A stretch of DNA of 64,000 nt from CALMBW01 sp963779645 (GTDB lineage: Bacteria; Actinomycetota; CADDZG01; WHSQ01), in NCBI GenBank assembly GCA_963779645.1, contig CAVZYX010000015.1, positions 248,001-312,000 of the forward strand, in the 5' to 3' direction. The position numbers were made by a program, and so were the translations under genes. Under the pieces are notes generated by a model. That model saw only the letters and a list, made by a program, of their open reading frames with translations, did no database searches and had not been told where the DNA came from. Below are positions 8,428 to 17,573 of the stretch, piece by piece. How positions within the stretch are numbered: the stretch's first letter is position 1; each line of letters begins with the position of its first letter.

Positions 8428-8829
8428 CTATCCGAAGTTACGTATCGCGAGGGTGCAGCGCGCCGCCGCGACGGGCTCGCCGTCTTGGTCGACCACATCG
8501 ATGTTCCAGACGTGCATGGAGCGCCCCTTTCGGATCGGCGTTGCAGTGGCTCTCACACTTCCGTCCTTCCGCGCTCGCAGATGACTGATGTTCAGATCAG
8601 TGCCTACCGCGTAAGTCGTGGTGGTGTCGCAGTTCAGGTAGGCGCCGATAGAAGCTGCGCTCTCAGCGAGGACGGCAGACGCCCCGCCGTGAAGTAGACC
8701 CATCGGCTGATGGACCTTAGGAGTGACGTCCATCTCGAGCACAACGCGGTCTGGGGTCGCCTCGACTATCTGTATCCCGAGGACCTCATGAATGGTGCCC
8801 TCATACGGAAGTTCAGCAGGTTGACTCAT
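8428..8829 (-). CDS. PaaI-type hotdog-fold thioesterase
   Basis: A 133-residue single hotdog domain. The GLLHGGASAVLAESAAS segment carries the HGG motif and the catalytic acidic residue of the PaaI/YbgC-like acyl-CoA thioesterases, followed by a typical RKGRSMHVWNIDVVDQDG strand. It hydrolyses a CoA thioester, probably aryl- or acyl-CoA. It is closely followed by the Usp and PIG-L genes. No phenylacetate genes are nearby, so the pathway is unspecified. Confidence 0.88.
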   Translation of the reverse strand: MSQPAELPYEGTIHEVLGIQIVEATPDRVVLEMDVTPKVHQPMGLLHGGASAVLAESAASIGAYLNCDTTTTYAVGTDLNISHLRARKDGSVRATATPIRKGRSMHVWNIDVVDQDGEPVAAARCTLAIRNFG

Positions 8830-8868
8830 CGCAAGGCGAATGCTAACCGGGTTAACGCCTGCGCCTGC

Positions 8869-9564
8869 TTAGCTGTCCTTCGGGAATATCCCTTGGACAT
8901 CGCTCTTGCGGATCTGAAGGAAGCCGGCCTTAGCCACGGCTTTCGGACCCCCATGAACCGTCACGACAGCATTCGTCACGGGAAGGAATTGGCGCTGGTC
9001 CTTGATGAGTGATTCCCATGCATCCGAGAATCTGCCGAGCTCGGGAGGAAGGTGCATGTCACCTTCAACCTGGTAGCCGGAAAGAAGCACGACGACTCGC
9101 ACTTGGACCAGATCGACGTGACCCCCCTGTGGAGGCTGAGGGGCCGCCGCGGCTGCATTACGACTTTCATGCATGTCGTCCAGCGAAGGACGCCCAGGTT
9201 TGGCTCCCTTAACTTGCGCCTCGATCTTGTTGACCAAGGCAGACGCTGCAAACGGTTTGCTGAGGTAGCCGCAATGCAACGACTCGGCCCTCGTCACTAC
9301 ATCTGCCTCTAGGAGACCCGTGAGGACAACTATCGGCAGTGAAGAGAAACGTCCGTCGTTGCGAACGCGCTCGATGAAAGTCCACCCGTCGGAGCCCGGC
9401 AGCTTGATATCTACGACGGCGGCGTCTGGATACTCCGAGATGAGCTTTCGCCAGGCGTCTTCGGCGTCACCGGCTTGGGTCGTCTCGAACCCAGCTTGCT
9501 CCACGTGGTACTGAACCACCGTCGAAACCGACGGTTGGTCTTCCACGATCAGAACCTTGGCCAT
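8869..9564 (-). CDS. Response regulator with a non-DNA-binding C-terminal domain
   Basis: A 231-residue protein starting MAKVLIVEDQPSVST. The receiver domain (residues 1 to about 120) has the acidic pair E8/D9, the phospho-accepting Asp in AAVVDIKLPGSDG and the Lys in LSKPF. The C-terminal region of about 100 residues contains no helix-turn-helix or output enzyme I recognise; it reads as a small beta-rich domain (YQVEGDMHLPPELGRFSDAW...FLPVTNAVV) resembling the uncharacterised DUF6812-like group. A longer in-frame start at 9603 adds 13 non-conserved residues. No sensor kinase is adjacent. Confidence 0.85.
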   Translation of the reverse strand: MAKVLIVEDQPSVSTVVQYHVEQAGFETTQAGDAEDAWRKLISEYPDAAVVDIKLPGSDGWTFIERVRNDGRFSSLPIVVLTGLLEADVVTRAESLHCGYLSKPFAASALVNKIEAQVKGAKPGRPSLDDMHESRNAAAAAPQPPQGGHVDLVQVRVVVLLSGYQVEGDMHLPPELGRFSDAWESLIKDQRQFLPVTNAVVTVHGGPKAVAKAGFLQIRKSDVQGIFPKDS

Positions 9565-9640
9565 CTTCTCGAGCCCCCATCTCCCGGGCCGCGCTGCACC
9601 CAACCCCTTGAACTGTATTTCGGCCTGATGCTGATGTGGC

Positions 9641-10792
9641 TTAAATCGACGACTGTTTCGCGATCGTCAGGTCGCCTGATGCCGCGTCCGAGATTAGAAC
9701 CAGGTTCTTCCATAACTCGACGTCGTAAGCGTACGGTGCACCGAGCAAAGCTGCTTTGGGCCCTTCGTAGCGGCCCTTGGCGAGAGCCAGCCTTGCGTCG
9801 ATCTTTCCTTCGCGGATGTTGAAGGCGATCATCCCCAAGGTGGAATGAGCCACAAAGAGCCGGCGGCCACTGATGACCATCCCCTGGACCCGCTGCGTGT
9901 CGTTGGGGTCGACCACCCCGCCTGCCGACCAGCGATCCTTCTCGGATATCGCACTGAGGTCGGTCGCATCGAGGACGACGACTTCGGGGGCGATCGAATC
10001 GTCGAACCAGTACTCCGTCGCGGCGTAAACGGTTCGACCCTTCTCGGAAGAGGCGACCTCCACTTCCGCGAGGCCAACTTCAGCCCACGTTCCGAGGATG
10101 GCCGGCTGGACCGGATCGGAGATGTCGTAGACCTGCAGCCCCGTCTCTCCCGTCGTGACGTACATCAGAGGAACACCGAGCTCGGGATCGCTGTCATCGA
10201 TGTAGATGCCGGCCGATGAGGGACCCCCAACCTTCAATGCTGGAAGGGCATCGATCGCGACGGGGACGACCTGTCCACTGACCGGCTCGAACCGGAAAAC
10301 CACCAACCCGTGTGTCGCATCGAGAACGAAAACCCATTCGTCGACCCCATCGTGATACGTCTCAACACGGTAAGCGCCACCCATCGGGTGATACGAGCTG
10401 AGAGTCGGAGCCGAAAGATCTGAAACGTGGAGGACGTGGAGGCCATCGCGCGAGAACTGGTCGGTCTGGCGCGCATAGAAGATGTACTCGCCGTCCTTAG
10501 AGAACGCCAGATCCCCGTCGAGAGAGCTCTGGGCGTCATCTGCGTAGCTGCCGAGGGCCACAGGGCCGCCCGTTTCCTTCAGATCGAGGAGCGTGACGAT
10601 GCCCTCGTCGCGACGCAGGATCGCCGCGACGTTGCCGTGAACCTCGATGCGCCCCAAGCCTCCGGACTCCGAGACAGTCACTGTTTGCGGGGGTCGCGGC
10701 TTCGCCGCCGAAGCTCCCGACAGGGCTGACAGGCATAGGGCGAGGACGGCGCCGGTGGCGAAAGCAAGGCGCGACCTGATCAGGATGGTCAT
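9641..10792 (-). CDS. Secreted LVIVD-type beta-propeller protein
   Basis: A 383-residue protein with a Sec signal peptide (FATGAVLALCLSALSGASA, cleavage near residue 30). The rest is built from repeating strands such as GLQVYDISDPVQPAILGTW, characteristic of LVIVD-repeat propellers, which are extracellular and of unknown biochemical role. A second member of the family is at 60813-61946. The gene stands alone between the response regulator and the aldo/keto reductase. Confidence 0.8.
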   Translation of the reverse strand: MTILIRSRLAFATGAVLALCLSALSGASAAKPRPPQTVTVSESGGLGRIEVHGNVAAILRRDEGIVTLLDLKETGGPVALGSYADDAQSSLDGDLAFSKDGEYIFYARQTDQFSRDGLHVLHVSDLSAPTLSSYHPMGGAYRVETYHDGVDEWVFVLDATHGLVVFRFEPVSGQVVPVAIDALPALKVGGPSSAGIYIDDSDPELGVPLMYVTTGETGLQVYDISDPVQPAILGTWAEVGLAEVEVASSEKGRTVYAATEYWFDDSIAPEVVVLDATDLSAISEKDRWSAGGVVDPNDTQRVQGMVISGRRLFVAHSTLGMIAFNIREGKIDARLALAKGRYEGPKAALLGAPYAYDVELWKNLVLISDAASGDLTIAKQSSI

Positions 10793-10829
10793 GCCCTAAC
10801 GTTCGGCAGGGTTCTAGGGCTTCCTGCCT

Positions 10830-11804
10830 CTAGCCGGTTAGGGCCGGATCGGTCTCGAAGACGCCGGCAAGGACCTCATCGATCTTGTGCATCACGTCGG
10901 CCGTGAGCTCTACGCCAGAAGCGGCCACGTTCTCGGTGACCTGCTCGGGGCGAGTAGCCCCGATGATCGCGGCGGACACATTGTCGTTCTGAAGGATCCA
11001 AGCCAGAGCAAGGCCCGCCATCGAGAGACCGACCTCAGCAGCGATCGGCTTCAGGTTCTGAACGGCGCGAAGAGTGTCGTCGGATAGAAACTCACCACTG
11101 ATCCCCTGCCCGTATGAAGCGCGGCTGTCCTTCGGCGGAGGTTGACCCGGCATGTACTTGCCGGTCAACACTCCCATCGCCAGAGGCGACCAGACGATCT
11201 GCCCGATCCCCTCTTTGCGACACAGAGGTATGACTTCCGCCTCGGGGACGCGCCACAGCATCGAGTACTGCGGCTGACTCGAGATGATGCGATCGAAACC
11301 CATCTCCTTCGCGATCCGGAGTGCGTCAGAGATCTGGTCCGCGTTCCACTCACTGACCCCGATGTAAAGAACCTTCCCCTGGCGAACAAGATCCTCGAAG
11401 GCACGCAGCGTTTCCTCTAGGGGCACACGCTTGTCGTATCGGTGAGCTTGATAGAGGTCGACGTAATCCGTCTGAAGCCGTCGAAGGGACCCCTCACAAG
11501 ATTCCATGATGTGCTTGCGGGAAAGCCCACGGTCGTTCGGATCATCGCTCATCGACCAGAACACCTTCGTCGCGATGACCAAGTGCCTACGAACATGGTC
11601 CTTCAGAACTGACCCCAGTACGGTCTCAGCCTTGCCGCGCTCGTATATGTCTGCTGTGTCGAAAAAGTTGATCCCTGATTCGATAGCGGCATACACGCAC
11701 GAGCGCGCTGCTTCGTCTCCGACTTGACCGCCATGGGTTACCCAGTTCCCAAGCGCGATCTCGCTGACCTTCAGGCCCGACCTCCCGATGCTCCGATAGT
11801 TCAT
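10830..11804 (-). CDS. Aldo/keto reductase (Kv-beta/YghZ-like)
   Basis: A 324-residue TIM-barrel NADPH oxidoreductase. Catalytic D and Y are in the INFFDTADIYERGKAE stretch, K in HLVIATKVF and H in VDLYQAHRYD, so the full tetrad is present. The C-terminus (AAIIGATRPEQVTENVAASG) is the NADP-binding region. It begins 2 bp after the stop of the ParA-like gene, so they are co-transcribed. The physiological carbonyl substrate is unknown. Confidence 0.93.
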   Translation of the reverse strand: MNYRSIGRSGLKVSEIALGNWVTHGGQVGDEAARSCVYAAIESGINFFDTADIYERGKAETVLGSVLKDHVRRHLVIATKVFWSMSDDPNDRGLSRKHIMESCEGSLRRLQTDYVDLYQAHRYDKRVPLEETLRAFEDLVRQGKVLYIGVSEWNADQISDALRIAKEMGFDRIISSQPQYSMLWRVPEAEVIPLCRKEGIGQIVWSPLAMGVLTGKYMPGQPPPKDSRASYGQGISGEFLSDDTLRAVQNLKPIAAEVGLSMAGLALAWILQNDNVSAAIIGATRPEQVTENVAASGVELTADVMHKIDEVLAGVFETDPALTG

Positions 11805-11806
11805 CC

Positions 11807-12655
11807 TTAAGATCCCTCCTTGCGCCCGAACCTCAGTCGTCGTCTGGGCGACGCTTCATCTCCTTCAACCTCAGAAAGCGGATCGGGGAATGCCGAACGG
11901 GCTGCCGCCAGTAGCTGCTTGGTGACTTCGCTCTTCGGCTCCATCTGAGGCATAACCATCCCAGCGTTCATGGCACGAGACACGGCATTCGACAGGGGGA
12001 TCAACGATACGAACCTGTTGTCGAACGTCTCCTGAACTTCCTCGATGTCAAATCCAAGATCGGGGGCAACCTTGTTGAGGATCAGTCGCTGCTTATCGAT
12101 CCCGAAACCTTCTTTGCTTAGCGACTCGCTCAGCGTCTTGAGATTCTTCAAGCTGGGAACGTCAAGCGTGGCCACCAGGTTGCCGACGTCAGATGCCGCG
12201 ACGACCGATAGAAGAAGTTGAGCCGGTGACGGTGACGTGTCGATCACGACGACGTCATAGAGCTTGCGAACCGTTTTCACCACACGCGAAACATCAGCAT
12301 CGCTGATGCGCGCGGCTTTCACAGGATCACGCGGCCCGGCGATCAGGTCGAAGCCAAGATCGGAACCAACGACGACGCTCGTCAAGCGCTCCTCGAGTTC
12401 CTTGACCAGGAACCGCTTCCCGTTCGCTCCGTATAGTCCGTCATACAAGGATCGTTGGGGCCGAAGTTGAAGTGCCACAGCGGCGTCACCATGTAGGTCG
12501 AGATCAACCAACAGAGTCTTTTGCCCACGACTGCCGAGGATGCTGGCGAGGCTGGTCGCCAAGAACGTCTTCCCACACCCACCGGTGAGAGACGCGACGG
12601 CCACAACGCACGCTTCATGAGTCTTGGTCTCGGTGCTGCTCGTCTCTGACGTCAC
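11807..12655 (-). CDS. ParA/MinD-superfamily ATPase (CpaE/TadZ-like)
   Basis: A 282-residue SIMIBI ATPase. The P-loop reads TGGCGKT at residues 24-30, and the DLDLHGDAAVAL and DVVVIDTSP motifs follow. The N-terminal 'signature' lysine of the deviant Walker A (KGGxGKT) is replaced by Thr24, which departs from classical ParA. A basic, low-complexity tail (SPRRRLRFGRKEGS) ends the protein and may contact membrane or DNA. There is no ParB, parS or pilus gene nearby, so a role in protein or machine positioning is only inferred. The downstream aldo/keto reductase is 2 bp away. Confidence 0.82.
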   Translation of the reverse strand: MTSETSSTETKTHEACVVAVASLTGGCGKTFLATSLASILGSRGQKTLLVDLDLHGDAAVALQLRPQRSLYDGLYGANGKRFLVKELEERLTSVVVGSDLGFDLIAGPRDPVKAARISDADVSRVVKTVRKLYDVVVIDTSPSPAQLLLSVVAASDVGNLVATLDVPSLKNLKTLSESLSKEGFGIDKQRLILNKVAPDLGFDIEEVQETFDNRFVSLIPLSNAVSRAMNAGMVMPQMEPKSEVTKQLLAAARSAFPDPLSEVEGDEASPRRRLRFGRKEGS

Positions 12656-12694
12656 TCCACTCCCTGCATTCGAGTGGAGGACATTATGGTCGCT

Positions 12695-15032
12695 TCAGCC
12701 CTCGCAGTCGAAGCCTTCGAGCGTTTCTTCGGTGCTCATGGACGGCGGAGCGGCCCCGGGCCCCACTCCCCAAGCGGTATTGGGAACCGGGCTCATCTCG
12801 AAATGAAGAGTCGCACCACCGCTCAACTCAGAGTTAGCGAGCCAGGTCCGATGCAGCGGTTGATCGTCGAGCGTGACCGAGTTCACGTACTTGTTTGCGA
12901 ACGTGGTTCCGGGGGCCTCGATCGTGAGGTCGCCGTCGGAAAGATGGACCACAGCACTATCGAACACTGGGCTGGCCAAGGTGTAGGTGGGAGAGCCCGG
13001 TGTGACCGGATAGATCCCCAACATGCTCCAGACCAGCCAGCCAGACAGAGCTCCCAGGTCATCGTTCCCCGGGAGTCCATCGGGTGTCGGCGTGTATAGC
13101 GAGACCGCGCCGCGTTGGACAGCCTGGGTCTTCCACGGGGCCCCCGCATAGTTATAGATGTATGGCGCTTGAAGGTCATGCTCGTTGCCCGGTGCGTACT
13201 GGTTGCCGCGGTACTCGATCCCGAAGATCGTGATCTCGGTCTGCACCTTGGGCACGACCACGGGAACCGTCGCGGCGCCGGGGAACGAGAAGAAGGTGTC
13301 GAGGCGCTCCTGGACAGCACCTTCGCCTCCCATGCCTTCGATCAGCCCTGCAAGGTCCTGCATGACGAGCCACGAGTACTGCCACGAGGTTCCTTCTTGG
13401 AAGCCGTAGCCGTTCTCTGGATAGAAGTCCTTCAACCACGAACCGTCGGGATGTTTCGGGCGGATCCATTTCGTGTCCGGGTCCAAGAGGTTCCGGTAGT
13501 TGGAAGCCCATCCCCTAAAAGTTGAAACGTCGCCCTCGAGTCCGAGGTCGTCCGCGATCAGCGCGAGGGCGAAGTCGGCGAGTCCGTACTCCAACGTGGT
13601 CCCGGCTTCGCGCGGCCCCCCTTCCAAGACATCAACGGGGTTAGAGGGAGCAGGGACCGACAGATAGCCCTGGTAGTAGTCGGCCCTCCGCCGATTGACC
13701 AACCGCGCGCATCGACGCGTAGATCTCGTCTTTCAGTTCCGGATCGACCAATCCGCGACACCAGCCTTCGGCGATGAAGGGCACAACCGGATCGCCCGAC
13801 ATGTAGCCGGGGTTCTGATGAGCGAGCTGCCAGCGGGGAAGGTCGCCAGGATTCTCGGGTTCTGTTTCGCGGTCATAAGCCAGGAGCGATTCGATCATGT
13901 CCGAGTAGCGATCCGGTGAGATCGCGGCCAGCAGCTGGTTCTGTCCCCGGTAGCTATCCCACAGCGAGAACTGCGTGTAGCGCGGCGTTTCGCTCTGATG
14001 TATCGCATCGTCGGGGCCTCGGTAGCGGCCATCCACATCCGAGAACAGGTTCGGGAAGAGCTGTGCGTGATACAGGCCCGTATAGAAAGAAGTGCGATCC
14101 GCGTCCAGGCCTCCGGACACTTCGATCTTCCCGAGGGCCGTGTTCCACGCTTCGCGTGCGGCCGCTCGAACGCCATCGAAGTCCCACCCGGGGATCTCCG
14201 CGTTGAGGTTCCGCCGTGCGCCCTCGATGTCGACGAACGAGATGCCAACCTTCAAGTGAACGGCTCCGCCACTCGTGCCGAACCGGTACACAGCTCCCAC
14301 CTCATTGCCCGCAGCCTCAGTGGCATCGGATTCGACTCCGCCACTCACGGTCTTTGTGCCTAGGGCGGGACGATCGAACTCAGCTGCGAAGAAAACGGTG
14401 TGATCAGGTCCCGTCGCGTTCACCGAACCCTCGAGCGAGTCGGCATCCACCACACGGACGTTCGCTTGATGAAAACCCTTGAGGTCACGACTTACATCGA
14501 AGAGAACCGCTGCATCGCGTCCCGCGGGGAAGGTGTAGCGGTGCATACCCGCGCGTTCCGTGGAAGTGAGTTCGGCCTTCACTCCGTAGCGACTCAGCTC
14601 TGCTTTGTAGTAACCCGGCTCTGCGATCTCCGTCGCGTGGCTGAAGGGACTCATGTAAAGCGGCGCTTTGCCCGGATACCCGAAGTCATTCGTCGGGTCG
14701 CCGTAACTGATCTCTCCGGTCAACGGCATGACCGGGATCTGCCCGCCCTGGAACACACCAGCGGACATGTGCGTGTGGCTGAAGCCGGTGATGTTGTTGT
14801 TGATGAAGAAGTAGCCGCCGTAGTTAAGAGGTCCCTCGGTGTCCGGGCCAAGTGCCACCATCCCGTGCGGCATCTGGGGGCCGGGATTGACGAACCCTGG
14901 TGGGTAAGTGCCGATCAGTGGGTCGACCCACGACGCGAGATCAACCGTTTGAGCAGGGGCAGGTAGCGACCCCGAGGCGACGAGGGCCAGGGCGGCTACG
15001 CAGGAGAAAAGGATCCGAGCGGTCCGATGCAT
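12695..15032 (-). pseudogene. GH92 alpha-mannosidase-like glycosidase, frameshifted
   Basis: A secreted glycoside hydrolase of family GH92 split over two frames. The N-terminal part (start ATG 15032, signal peptide ILFSCVAALALVASGSLPAPA) runs through WVDPLIGTYPPGFVNPG and GFSHTHMSAG. The C-terminal part (open from about 13702 to 12695) has GTSWQYSWLVMQDLAG and GNDDLGALSGWLVWSMLGIYPV. Both halves are well conserved, and one extra base in the GC dinucleotide run at 13703-13710 explains the break (SMRA in one frame continues as DYYQGYLSVP in the other). A sequencing or assembly indel is as likely as a real mutation. GH92 enzymes trim alpha-mannosides. Confidence 0.85.
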
Positions 15033-15095
15033 GGGGCGAGATTCGTCGCTTTTGTCCATTTTCCTGTACGGACCGCGGCATGAAACAGTTGGGGC

Positions 15096-15809
15096 ATGGA
15101 AAAGCCGATCGCCATCGTTCAACACGAAAAGTCGGTCCCCGGAGGCCTAGTTACGGAGGTCCTGGACCGACGTGGGGTCGACCACGTGATCGTTGAGTCA
15201 TGGACCGACACCGATTGGCCGGAGGCACGCGACCTCGCGGCCCTCGTGGTGATGGGCGGGACGATGAACGTGGATCAGCTAGACGACTACCCCTTCCTGA
15301 AGCTCAGTCGCCAGTTGATGACCGACGCGATCTCCGAGGAAGTCCCCGTCCTCGGAGTCTGCCTCGGTTCGCAGATGCTTGCGCGTGTGTTGGGGGCCGA
15401 GGTCGGCCGATGCGATCCACGCAACGTGTCCTTCGCGCCTCTGGATATCTCAACCGAAGGACTCGAGGACCCATTGGTAGCCAACTTCGAGTCGGTGCCC
15501 GTTCTTCAGTTCCACGAAGACACGTTCGACCTACCCACCGGAGCCGTTCCGCTGGCGAAAAGCTCGAGCAATCGAACGCACCAGGCCTTCCGTTACGGGG
15601 ACTCGGCCTATGGGATCCAGTTCCACTTCGAGGTGGACGCCGCGATCGTTGCGGGTTGGTGTCGCGACATCGGTGCCGAGAAGATGCGAACCGAGTGGGG
15701 TGTGCATCCTGAGGACTTCCTTACCGATTCCGCCAAGCTTTTCGACAAGCAGCGCGCCGCAGGTGCTCGATTGGTCGAGGAGTTTCTCGTCAGGAGTGTT
15801 CGAAGTTAG
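15096..15809 (+). CDS. Class I glutamine amidotransferase
   Basis: A 237-residue type-1 glutamine amidotransferase domain protein of the stand-alone GMP-synthase-like kind. The nucleophile is C89 in GVCLGSQML, with the His/Glu pair in YGIQFHFEVD. VVMGGTMNV supplies the oxyanion loop. No synthase domain is fused and no partner is adjacent. It is divergent from the GH92 gene, and its end overlaps the convergent anti-sigma gene by 20 bp. Partner and substrate are unknown; gamma-glutamyl hydrolase activity is an alternative. Confidence 0.9.
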   Translation: MEKPIAIVQHEKSVPGGLVTEVLDRRGVDHVIVESWTDTDWPEARDLAALVVMGGTMNVDQLDDYPFLKLSRQLMTDAISEEVPVLGVCLGSQMLARVLGAEVGRCDPRNVSFAPLDISTEGLEDPLVANFESVPVLQFHEDTFDLPTGAVPLAKSSSNRTHQAFRYGDSAYGIQFHFEVDAAIVAGWCRDIGAEKMRTEWGVHPEDFLTDSAKLFDKQRAAGARLVEEFLVRSVRS

Positions 15810-16470
15810 CTTCGAAATCTTCCGTTCCTGAACCCGAAAGGCGGAAAGATCCGATGTCATGGATATCGACCGGAAGCGTCGCGCCCCAACCGCGTTGGCC
15901 TGCCGCTAGTTCGAAGGTGTCCATCCGGTAGGTCCGCCCGGACTCGGTAACGATCTCGGGCGTGTAACTCCCCGGTTCTATCGAATCGAATACGACGTAG
16001 ACCCACGAGGGATCACCTTGGTAAGCGAAGACGTGCCCCGCCTCCCGCTCGTCCGAGTCGTGCATCAGGTAGACCCCGAAGTACTCGCCGTCGGCAAGCG
16101 CGAGGGCCGAGCGGTAACGCGCTGCGAGTTGACGTTCATCGTTGCTCGCCCATAGCACTCCGGCCGCCGCAACGGCCGCTCCGAGCAACAGAGCTGCGGC
16201 CGCGCCCAAGAGACGGGAACGCCAGGAAGACCGGCGACCCAGGTCGAGTAGCGATATCACTTTCGATTCGAAACCGACGGGAGGTTCGTGAGTCGGCGCG
16301 AGTTCGAGCAGCCTGTCCCCCGCAACGGACAATTCAAGAACGAAACTCCTACACGCCGCACAATCTGCAAGATGCTCGAGGGCGGCCGCGCGCTCGTCAC
16401 CCGAACTGATGCCAAGCACAAGTTCAGCCGCGACCTCTCTCAGGCGCTCGTGGTCGAAGTGCTCAGACAT
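15790..16470 (-). CDS. Membrane anti-sigma factor with zinc-binding N-terminus
   Basis: A 226-residue protein. The N-terminal ZAS-type motif HLADCAACRSF (H-x3-C-x2-C) binds zinc and the cognate sigma factor. One transmembrane helix (LLGAAAALLLGAAVAAAGVLWA, near residues 87-108) is followed by an extracytoplasmic domain of about 115 residues. Its start overlaps the ECF sigma gene by 8 bp, the usual sigma/anti-sigma pairing. The extracellular sensor domain resembles RskA-type sensors. The inducing signal is unknown. Confidence 0.9.
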   Translation of the reverse strand: MSEHFDHERLREVAAELVLGISSGDERAAALEHLADCAACRSFVLELSVAGDRLLELAPTHEPPVGFESKVISLLDLGRRSSWRSRLLGAAAALLLGAAVAAAGVLWASNDERQLAARYRSALALADGEYFGVYLMHDSDEREAGHVFAYQGDPSWVYVVFDSIEPGSYTPEIVTESGRTYRMDTFELAAGQRGWGATLPVDIHDIGSFRLSGSGTEDFEANFEHS

Positions 16471-17017
16471 CTCTCACCTCGAAGGAATCTTTCAGCTTCA
16501 TCATCGCTGATCGGATCCTGGTTTTGATCGTGCCAAGGGGTGCACCCTCCATCTCGCTGATCTCCTGTGCGGTCCGGCCGTAGAAGGCCGCTAGCACCAA
16601 AGCCCGACGTTGCTCGAGTGGCAACGCTCCGAGCGCTTGCTTCAGCCGGCCCTTGTCATCCTCGGCGATCATCCTTTCGTCCCCGCCCGGTTCGGAACTC
16701 GGCAACTGCATCGCCATCAACACTTCCGGATCGATGGGCTCCGCGCGTCGCATCCGGGCCATATCGATCGACACGTTCCGAGCGATCGTCAGCAGCCAGG
16801 TTGAAACCTGCCCTCGTCTCGGATCGAACGCCGCGGCATGGCGCCAGGCTCGGACAAAGGTCTCCTGAGCGGCTTCTTCCGCGGCGCCCCGATCCCTCAG
16901 GATGGTGAGCGCGAGACCGAAGATCCGATTCTGGAAACGCCTGACGAAGGCGGCCGCAGCCTCTGGGTCCTTCGAACCCAGTCCCACGACCAGCGTCTCA
17001 TCGGAAAGCGACCACAT
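16463..17017 (-). CDS. ECF RNA polymerase sigma factor (SigK/SigL-like)
   Basis: A 184-residue sigma-70 family regulator with region 2 (AQETFVRAWRHAAAFDPRRGQVSTWLLTIARN) and region 4 (LPLEQRRALVLAAFYGRTAQEISEMEGAPLGTIKTRIRSAM) joined by a short linker. It is translationally coupled to the zinc anti-sigma factor downstream. Divergent from it, 95 bp away, is a cupredoxin lipoprotein gene that is a natural candidate for its regulon. This control is an inference from position. Confidence 0.95.
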   Translation of the reverse strand: MWSLSDETLVVGLGSKDPEAAAAFVRRFQNRIFGLALTILRDRGAAEEAAQETFVRAWRHAAAFDPRRGQVSTWLLTIARNVSIDMARMRRAEPIDPEVLMAMQLPSSEPGGDERMIAEDDKGRLKQALGALPLEQRRALVLAAFYGRTAQEISEMEGAPLGTIKTRIRSAMMKLKDSFEVRDV

Positions 17018-17112
17018 CAGGTCATACGGATATCGTCAAGGCTCGGATTGGCAATCCTGCTCGGAGCCGGTCCCGTATCACCTAGGAGACAGTCGAGATC
17101 GGAGGGGGCGGC

Positions 17113-17556
17113 ATGCGTCGGAAAGACCTGCGGTTACTGGCAGCGCTATCGGTTGGAGTCTTGATCTTCGCGGCATGTGGTGGTGGCGATGACGATGCGA
17201 GCGATGACAGCGGGGACTCCTCGGGTGGAGGTGACACTCTGACGGTTGCCATCCAGGACTTCTCGTTCTCACCCAATGAATTGTCCGTCGAATCTCTCGC
17301 CGACGTGACCATCGAGGTCACGAATGAGGGGGACACCACTCACACGTTCACGGCGGCCAGCGGTGACTTCGACGAGTCTCTGGACTCCGGTGCAAGTGCG
17401 ACCGTGACATTCACTGCTCCCGATGCCGGCGAGTTGGAATTCCACTGCAAGATCCACACGGACATGACGGGAACGATCTTGATCGGCGCGGGTGACTCAT
17501 CGGGTGGCGGGGGGTCCGAAGGGTCCGACGAGGACAGCACCAGCCTCGACTACTGA
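17113..17556 (+). CDS. Cupredoxin (plastocyanin-like) lipoprotein
   Basis: A 147-residue exported blue-copper domain. A lipobox (LIFAAC, Cys near residue 21) is followed by an acidic Gly/Ser/Asp linker. The copper ligands are the His in THTF and the C-x2-H-x3-M arrangement in FHCKIHTDM. The tail is again low-complexity and acidic. It would carry electrons at the outer face of the membrane. It is divergent from the ECF sigma gene, and no partner oxidase is in the window. Confidence 0.9.
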   Translation: MRRKDLRLLAALSVGVLIFAACGGGDDDASDDSGDSSGGGDTLTVAIQDFSFSPNELSVESLADVTIEVTNEGDTTHTFTAASGDFDESLDSGASATVTFTAPDAGELEFHCKIHTDMTGTILIGAGDSSGGGGSEGSDEDSTSLDY

Positions 17557-17573
17557 GCACTGAAGATCGAGTT

